A stretch of 59,433 nt of DNA from Flavobacteriales bacterium (GTDB lineage: Bacteria > Bacteroidota > Bacteroidia > Flavobacteriales_D > CAJJDF01), in assembly GCA_020630395.1 (NCBI GenBank), contig JAHDBM010000005.1, positions 28,564 through 87,996 on the forward strand, given 5' to 3'. A model generated the notes under the pieces. The model had not been told where the DNA came from. It searched no databases and saw nothing but the letters and a program-made list of their open reading frames with translations. This document shows positions 1-9,300 of this stretch, one piece after another (positions within the stretch are counted from its first letter, which is position 1; every line of letters begins with the position of its first letter). The translations under genes and the position numbers were made by a program.

Positions 1-323
1 AAGATTCACAGGCTACTTGAGTTGTACTACTAGAAGTTGCTGTATCGATTGTTAGATTAAGTGTCATTAACGAATCACATCCTGTTGCATTCGATATAGT
101 ATCGTGATATACTCCACTTGTTGTATAGGTTGTTCCTTGCCAATCATAAGATTCACAAGCTACTTGAGTTGTACTACTAGAAGTTGCTGTATCGATTGTT
201 AGGTTAAGTGTCATTAACGAATCACATCCTATTGCATTCGATATGGTATCGTGATATACTCCACTTGCAGTATAAGTTGTTCCTTGCCAATCATAAGATT
301 CACAAGCTACTTGAGTTGTACTG
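1..323 (-). repeat. Near-identical 147-bp tandem coding repeats
   Basis: Copies begin at 1, 148 and 295, a period of 147 bp or 49 codons. Copies 1-147 and 148-294 differ at only about eight bases by eye. The third copy is recognisable for about 29 bases (295-323) before it diverges. The array continues off the left edge. Each copy encodes one CES...GCDS repeat of the giant protein. Confidence 0.9.
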
Positions 324-3300
324 CTTGTAGTAGTCATATTAATTACTAGATTAACAGTATCAATATGACAAGAAGAAGAAGTCTTTGTTGTATCAATATA
401 CATTCCCGAAATGTTCCAAACATAATTTCCAGATGGACTTACTAAACTATCACAAGCTGTATCGTGATATGTATTTGTAGTTGGATCGAATACATTGATG
501 CTTAAAACATCATCCATTTCGCTCGAACACCCAAAAGCTCTTTTAAGCCATAGAGTAGGGGATGTATTTTTAGCGATACCTTCATTACCAACTAAAGCCG
601 AGATTGTGTCATCTTGATTTTCGATAAACGGTAAAGATTGAACCAAATTTGGATGGGTTCCATTTAAAAGTGAATCCCTGTATGTAATAAGTTCTCCGGA
701 TGTTCGTGCTTCATTCCATACTCTAAAATTTGAGTATGCTGAGGTTGTTGATCTACCTGGAGTTCCAGCTGGAAATCTAGGATCTTTACCTATGTGTATT
801 TCGGAAGCGGGATTTTGAACAATTGATGAACTTATTCCTACTCCAGCAGCACCTTGCTGAACACCATCAAAATATACTCTTAAACCAGAAGCATCAGCAA
901 CTGTTGCAAGATGTGTCCATCCAGCTGGTAAAGCTGGAATTCCAATCGCTCTCCATACTCCAGCATCATTTACATAGAATACATTGTTATGCCAAAGCCA
1001 AACATTTGTACCCATGTTATCAACACTAGGTGTAGATTGTCCAGCCCAAATTTCATCATTACCAGTATCTGAATATACCCAACCTTCAATTGTTAGCTCG
1101 GTTCCATAAGCGCTATATGGAGATTGTATTTCAATGTAATCATTCATAAGTGGAAGATTCACTCCATAATAAGGTGTTTCTCCCTCTGCTAGGATATTAT
1201 AATCAATTGAACTAGATAATAAACCAGTTGAGAAGGTAATTGAACTACCAGTTCCTGTTATTGGTCCTAAAATAATACTATCATTCGTATTGTCTCTTAA
1301 ATAATATTGTATGCCTACTTGAGATGAATCTAAGATAACAAGAGTGCTATCACCATTACATAAAATAGTGTCAACTGCATATACAGTTTGATTAATTGGA
1401 TTAAGACTTGTGAAGTTTAATCGAACTATAGAATCACATCCATTACCAGCTGTTCCAACAGTATCATAATATGTTCCAGTTACATTGTATATATTGCCTC
1501 TCCAATTAAAGTCTCCACATGCTGAAGCAGCTGTATCTGTTACTGCATTTGGTGATAGTGCTAAGTTTAATGTAATGATAGAATCACAACCATTTGTATT
1601 ACTAATAGTGGTTTGATGCACTCCTGAAAGGTTATAAGTAGAATCAGCAGCTGGCCAATAATAGCTTCCGCAAGTTGAAACTGTTTCATTTCCTGTAGTG
1701 CTTTGATTAATGGTTAAGTGTAATCTTAAAATAGAATCACACCCACTTGTTGTATTTAACGTATCCATGTAAATCCCTGAGATTAAATACGTGTTGCCCC
1801 TCCAAAATACACTATCACATGACACAAGAGTGCTATCAGATATTATGCTATTATTAATGGTTAGATTTAAAGATATAATAGAATCACATCCATTTATAGA
1901 ACTTAGTGTATCTCTATAAATACCACTTGAAATATAGTTGTTTCCTCTCCAAGTAAATGAATCACAACTTACAGCAAATGTATCAATGCTATAGCTGTCA
2001 ATAATATTAAGTGTCAATTGCTCAATTGAATCACAACCATTACTATTAATTAGAGAGTCTTGATATACACCATTTATTGAGTAGTAATTTCCCCTCCACA
2101 TAAATGAATCACAAGCTATTACATTGGTGTCATGTATACTTCCTGTATCAATTGTTAGGTTTAAAGTAATAATGGAGTCACACCCATTAGCATTGAAAAT
2201 AGTATCATGATATGTTCCTGATATATTGTAAACGTTACCCTTCCAAGAAATAGGGATGCATGAAGTAGCATTTGTGTCAGAATATGTTGTTGTATCTATA
2301 GTTAAATGTAGGGTTAGAATAGAGTCGCAACCTACTGAATTTATTAATGTATCATGATATGTTCCTGAGCTTTGATAAACAACTCCTCTCCATTCATAAC
2401 TATAACAATTATTTATAGATGTATCTGAACTAGAAGCACTATTAAGAGTTAAATTGAGGGTAACTATTGAATCACATCCACCATTATTTACTAAAGTGTC
2501 TTTGTATATACCTGATGTGGTATACACATTACCAATCCAATTGAAAGCTTGACAAGCGATAATTGCTGTGTCGAAAGTAGAACTAGAATCGATAAATAAG
2601 AATAACTTGAGTATTGAATCACAACCAGTAGCTGTGGTAAGGGTGTCATAATACGTACCACTGTTTGAATATGTGTTTCCTTGCCAAAAATAGGAATCAC
2701 ATGCGGTAACAATCGTGTCTTCTAATTTATTTTGGTTAATAGTTAGATGTAGTGTGTAAACAGAGTCACATCCTTGAGAATTTATTAAGGAATCATAGAA
2801 AGTTCCACTTGATACGTAAATACTATCTCTCCAATTGAATGATTCACATGCGATAACATTTGTATCAAGTATTGATGAACTATTTACAATCGTCAGGTTG
2901 AGCGTTACTGTAGAATCACACCCAAATGGATTAGTACCAACCCAAGTTGGACCATTTGTTGACACATAGTAGGTAGAATCGTGCCAAACTAACGAGTCGC
3001 AAGCAACAATTGAATCGGTATAGAAGGATGGTTGAAAAATAGTTAAGTCTAAAGTTGCTATAGAATCACAACCTGCTGCTGAGGTTAACGTATCAGTATA
3101 GATACCAGTTGATGTATAGGTGTTTCCGTTCCAAAAATAACTGTTACATATAGCAGCTAAAGTTGTTGACCTTGCTTCACCAACTGATATAGTTAAAGTA
3201 TCAGTTAAATTAAGATTGCATGTAATATCTTGGCTGCCTAAAGAGTCAGAATTACTAGCCTCAACAACATACCCCGTATTTACATTAAGTAATCCCGTAT

Positions 3301-6300
3301 TAACATATATGTTAAAACCATTTCCTAGAACTGGACCTGCAATAATATTGTTATTACTGGTATCTCTGATGGTGTAGGAGTATCCTAACTGTGTATTGGT
3401 TAATATAATATCTGTCGAGTCTCCAACACAAATATTATGTTGAGTAGCATCAACCGTTATATCATTAATGTTGTTGATTAACAGATTAAGATGAAATAAA
3501 CTATCACATCCACTTGGATTACTTTTTTGATAAGTAATATTGGTATCCGATACATAGTATGTATTGCTGTCTATCCAGGTGTAAGGATCACAAGATAAAA
3601 TAGTGTCAAAACTTTCTTGAAACCCACCAATTGTAACATCAACTTGCTGTCCATTTGACCAACAATAATCTCCGCCAAGAACATAAATCCAGTACGTTTC
3701 AGAAGAAGTTAAAACTGGTGTTACAAAAGTATCTCCCACATGAACAACAAAGGATTGACTTGCATCCCACCATTCGACAACACCATTAACCCCATTAGCA
3801 ACCAATGTTGCACTTCCAGGTTCGCAAAGTGTTGTGTCTCCACTATAATAAGTAATTTGTGGCACATTAACATTAACAATATGAGGTACTCTACCTGTGC
3901 TACATAAAACTGTATCATTATTTGGGTCAAGTTGAACTGCTTCAATGTAAATAGTGTCAGTTCTGCTTAACTCAATATCATATTCATCTTCAGGAGAACC
4001 CCCAATAGAATCAGTATAGATATAGTATTCATCTCCATTGTAATAAACATTTAAATTAGCTTCTCCTAATGAAGGAGGTCTTCCACTGAAGGCATCAAAG
4101 CAGAGTGTATCAGATAAAATAGAATCAATACTTGCAAACCCAGGAATGTCCATAGCATATACTTCAATCCTTTCACATGGGGTATTCGCAGCTTGTGCAA
4201 AGAAAGATGAATCTTTTTCAAGGTAAACTTTTAATGTATCTCCGGTTGCAATCAAATTTCCTCCTTCAATGGAATCATACCATTGAACCATTCCATTGGA
4301 AGCTGTTGCAACAAGAATAGCCGTATCTCCTCCACAATAATCGTAAAGAGGAGAATAATAATCAGTAGTACTAGTAATTTGATCTTCTCCAGTAAGTACA
4401 ACAACTTTAAAAGGATCTAAAAACATTTCACTAACAGCAGTATCCCCACAATCCCCATTTCTAAATCCTTGATATGGATAAATAGTGTTGTTTTTATTTT
4501 TTACATATGCATTGTTACCTATTGCTGAGGTGAATTTTAACGAATCTAAATTAAACTCTGTAAAATCGTTATATAAAAGCAGACCAAATGAATTTTGGTT
4601 GACACAAGAATCGTAAAAAGAAGCAATTTCAGAAGGAGATCTTTCCACATTCCAAACTTTAAACTCATCAATTTGAGCTAGACTGGTTGCCTTGACTTTA
4701 TACTCATCAAGCCCTAAGCTTAACGTAGCATTATGACTATTTATTGGAGCAAAAGTTGTATCATTACTACTAGCAACCTGAACACCATTATAATATATTT
4801 TTAAACCATTTTCATTAGCAGTTGTAGCTACATGAAACCATTGATTTGATGGATTGCTTGGGAAACTAATTTCTCTGTTTGTATTTCCATGATAAACTCT
4901 GAATTTTCCTTGTGACCATTCCCAATTTTTTAAACTATCAGGATCGTTAAATTCTGCATCCGTATATAATAAACCAAAGGTATTGCTCGAAGATGAACTC
5001 GTAGAGTATATCCAAGCTTCTGTGGTTAATTCATTATTTACAGGTAGGTTTGGTTTTCCAAAACTCCAATGCTCAGTTAATGATGGATTTACCTCTGTAG
5101 ATGCCGCATCATAAATTTTTTCGACAATTTTCAATCTATATTCTGAAGTTGAATCAGGAGTGTGGTATTTATCTGGCCAAGGTGCCGGACCCGAAGTAGC
5201 ATAAAAATTACCATCTACTCCCTTTTTCTCTAATTGATACCAAAAAGGATATTGTGTACTATCTAACGAAGCTAACATTGATTCGCCAAAGCAAATTGTA
5301 TCTGTGTAAGTAAACGTATGATGCATTATACTATCATCATTTACAAATACATTTACTGTTAACGTATCAGATAGGCATGGACTATTATCGGCATAAACGT
5401 AGTAAACAGCATCTTCAATTAAATTTGGAGTGGTGTAAGTATTTCCTGTATCAAGAAAACTATAGGCTGAATTTAGCCAATTAACTTCTCCTGCAGTAGT
5501 CTGAGGATTTAACACCACAGAACCAGCATATAGAATAGCAGTATCCGCTACAGTTAAAGAAGGCACTTCTTTAACAATTACTTTCTTTGTGCCTGATACT
5601 GTATACGCACAGTTATTTTTTTTGGATATTACTCTGTATTCGTATTCTCCAGGAACATCAGTTGGAACCTGTAAAGCACTATTGTAATTATAATGTTCCC
5701 ATCCTTGATTAACGATTAATCTTTCTATGCCACCATACTTTACATATATTCCTGGGTTATCATTTATATCGACTATTTCTACTGAAGAAATGCCATTTAG
5801 TAAAGATAGATCATTAGTTGGTGATCCCATATTTACCCATGAAGAACCATTAAATTTTTTAACTTCTAGATGTCCTCCGGTTTCAAGGTATGTTGCATAA
5901 AGTGTATCGTTTACTTCGCCAATATCTATTAAAAATACTTCGTTCGAAGAAAAATCTAAACTCCCTACATTACTCCATGTGTTAGCTCCATCATATTTTT
6001 TTACTGATATTTTACCAGTTGCTGATTTATAGGCGACATGTGCAACATCATTATGAGAATCCATTGTAAATAATGCACTATTGTCTGTTGGATCATTAGT
6101 TAAAGAATCAAAACCAATTATAGTACCACCTACATTCGAAAGAAGTTCAAAAAATAAATTTTGATTAAGCGTATTTCTCATTCCAGCAACATTATCTGCA
6201 TTAGTTACATAGGTAGAAAATGAAACGCTTTCATTATACATATTCCATTGATCCTTAAAGCCAATACTTGTTTTTTCTTTGGCTGCGTGTACTATACCAT

Positions 6301-9300
6301 CATATCTAACTGGAAAAAAAGAACCGTCATTGCCGTATAAATCATTAAAGTCTTGATTAATAGTAAAAAACAACAAGGTGTCTATTGGTTCCCAATTCTT
6401 ATTAGGAAAAGCATCTCTTCCTCCTCCACCATACCTTCTTGTTTCCACTTTACCCAAAGCATCTAAATAAGTAACAAAAGGAAAATCATCATAGTTAAAT
6501 AAGTCGAAATAATATTTACCACTAGCAGGTCTTTCTAAAGGAACAAAAGCTGGCTCCCATTTCTCTGTAATTGTATCTAACCGGGCAAAATGAATATCAT
6601 TATTTTTTAAGTATGACATGTAAGTATAATCATGGTATTGATTTATTTTTAATCTTGCAAATTGGTTATTTGTTGAAATAGCTCCATTTATCATTGGGAC
6701 TTCATGCTGAGAGGTATAAAAATTCCATGCTTGAATTGTATCTTTTTTACTTCTTCTTTGCCATTCGTATGTTAATGGGTTACCAACAGCTCCAGACTTA
6801 GCAAAATAAGTTAATTCTTGACCTACACAGACTGTTTCTTCACTGCTAGGATCATTAACAAAGCTAGAAGGATAAACATCAACTACTATTTCTGAAGTGG
6901 TCACATTACCACTAGAATCTATAGCAGTTACCAAAATTGAATTTGCCCCACTAAATGAACAATCAAAAGTAGTTGTTGCAGCATATACAGTATCTAAATA
7001 ACAATTATCAGAGGTGACAGTATACAGTAAGGAGTCATTTAATGTACCATTACCCGCATTATCTAAATCAACCCTAACTCTTAAGCTTTGAATAACAGGT
7101 GGTGTAATATCTAAAACAGTAATATTTGGGGTGCAGGTTAAAGTATCTCCGTTACCATCTATGCTTTGTACAATAATTTGTTTAGTACCAATATCTCCAC
7201 AATCGAATGTATCTTTACTTAGTGTAGTCGAAGAAACCGAAAAGCATGAAGTAACAATGTTTTCTGTTTCAAGAATTGCTCTACCATCATCATTTAAATA
7301 AATAGTATCGTCTACGCAAGCTAAAGTTGCTGCAAAATCATCAATTACTGTTACTTTTTGGGTACAAGTAAATCTATTTCCATTGTTTTGGTTGTATAGT
7401 ACATAATCAATTTCATGCTCACCTATTGTAAAATTAGTTTTTCTATGTGCTTCATAATATAATAATGGATGTTCGGTAAAAATAGGCTCAGGAATACTAT
7501 CTGTAGGATCGGAATAAGGGGCTGAGAAGTTACTGATTTTTAAATATCCTGGATCTTTACCTCCTTCATTTAAACCAAAAATTACAATTTCACCAGTATC
7601 TACAGCTAAAGTAAATGTACCTGTTTGAATTCCACTTAAACTAGGGTTGTAACCTGGAAGTGCAGGCTTAAAATATTCATCAGGATCGTATTTGTTTACG
7701 ACATAAAATGGTCTAAAATTTCCTGTAAACGAGCTGCTGTATTCCCAATCAAAAGAAAGTGTTCCGCTACAATTAATAGGAATTAAAATAAAGGCATCAT
7801 TATTAGATTGTACTGTTTCTTTTGAACGCAGTGTTATGGAATTAGGCATGTCAGATTTATCAATCTCAATACTTCCATTGTTACCTTGTAGTCCTATACC
7901 ACTTATACCAAATGGATAATTAAAGCCATTGATTTGTTGACAGGTTGCGCCAACATTAATGTCACATTCAGCAGGATTAGATCTACGTAAACTAACATCA
8001 GATGGACAGGTCATACTTGGAGTAGATGTATCAACAACATTTACTATGTAAGTGCAAGTATCTAGTACATTACCACTTTGCTCTAAAAATCTTAGCTTAA
8101 CATAGTTTAATCCAGGATTTAAAGCTACAGTTACTGTTGAATCTATGTTATATATTGGATAAGCTCTACTCCAATTGTAAAAGCTTAATACCTCTGCTTG
8201 ATTGGGAGAATAATTAGCTGAGAGATCTTGTTCTGAATACGCCACTGTTGCTCCTGAAACTTCGTATCCCCACTTTGATAAGGGACAAAATTCTTGAGGC
8301 ACTTTTATGGCGTAGTCATATGTATAGGAAATTGTATTTGCAAAGAAAATAGTAGTGTCAAAATTACAAAGAACATCATCTGCTTGATCATATACTCGAA
8401 CTGAAGAATGTGTTGAATATATTCTTGCACCAGTTGTTTTGTTGTGATATCCAAAATGAACTACATTAAAAATATTTTGATTAAACTGAGAACTAATTAG
8501 TATGGGTATGAGTGCTCCAGAATCTTCTGAAATGAAATCTCTTTCATACAGGATATTTCCTAAATAACCATCTCTTACTTCGTAATACCATTGGTAATCT
8601 GTGTGCTGACATCCATTTTTAACTGGACTAGAAATTTGATAATTATATGTTTCTCCGCAAAAATCTCCAACAATCACATCATTATCTTCCATCTCATCTG
8701 ATTTAACAGTTGGTGTTTGTAAGAATTGTACAAATAAATCATAGGTATAGGTTAAAACAGTTTCATTTCCTATTTGATCAATTGCTCTTAGCGTAATAGT
8801 GGTTATTCCTGGCTTTAATTCAACATCTCTATCTTGATAATATAAATAGTCGTTTATATTAAATGCTTGAGAATCTACAGTGGCACCAGTCATGGTATAG
8901 CTCCATTGAACATAAGACTGTTGTTGGAATGGATTTTCAATGGTATAATTGAGCGTACAGGCTCCTAAAGATGGTAATGCTCTTGTTTCGTTATTTGGTG
9001 CAGACACCACAGCAGGTGGAGTATCATCTTTGACATAAATAACTTGAGAACATGTGTAAGTTTCTCCATTTGAGGTAGCTGTTCTTGTTAAATATGTTAT
9101 TCCAACAGGAAAACTAGCAAATAGATTACCTGTAGTTGAGGTGTTTAAACTACCAGCTCCATTTGCAGTAACCGTGTAGTTAATTTGACTAGAACAGAAT
9201 GAACTTAACGGGGGAGTGATGGTGTAAGGAGCCTGAAAATCTAAGCTATAGGAAGGAACCGATAGGTATATTGTGTCATCACAAGTTATCGCTTCTGAAT

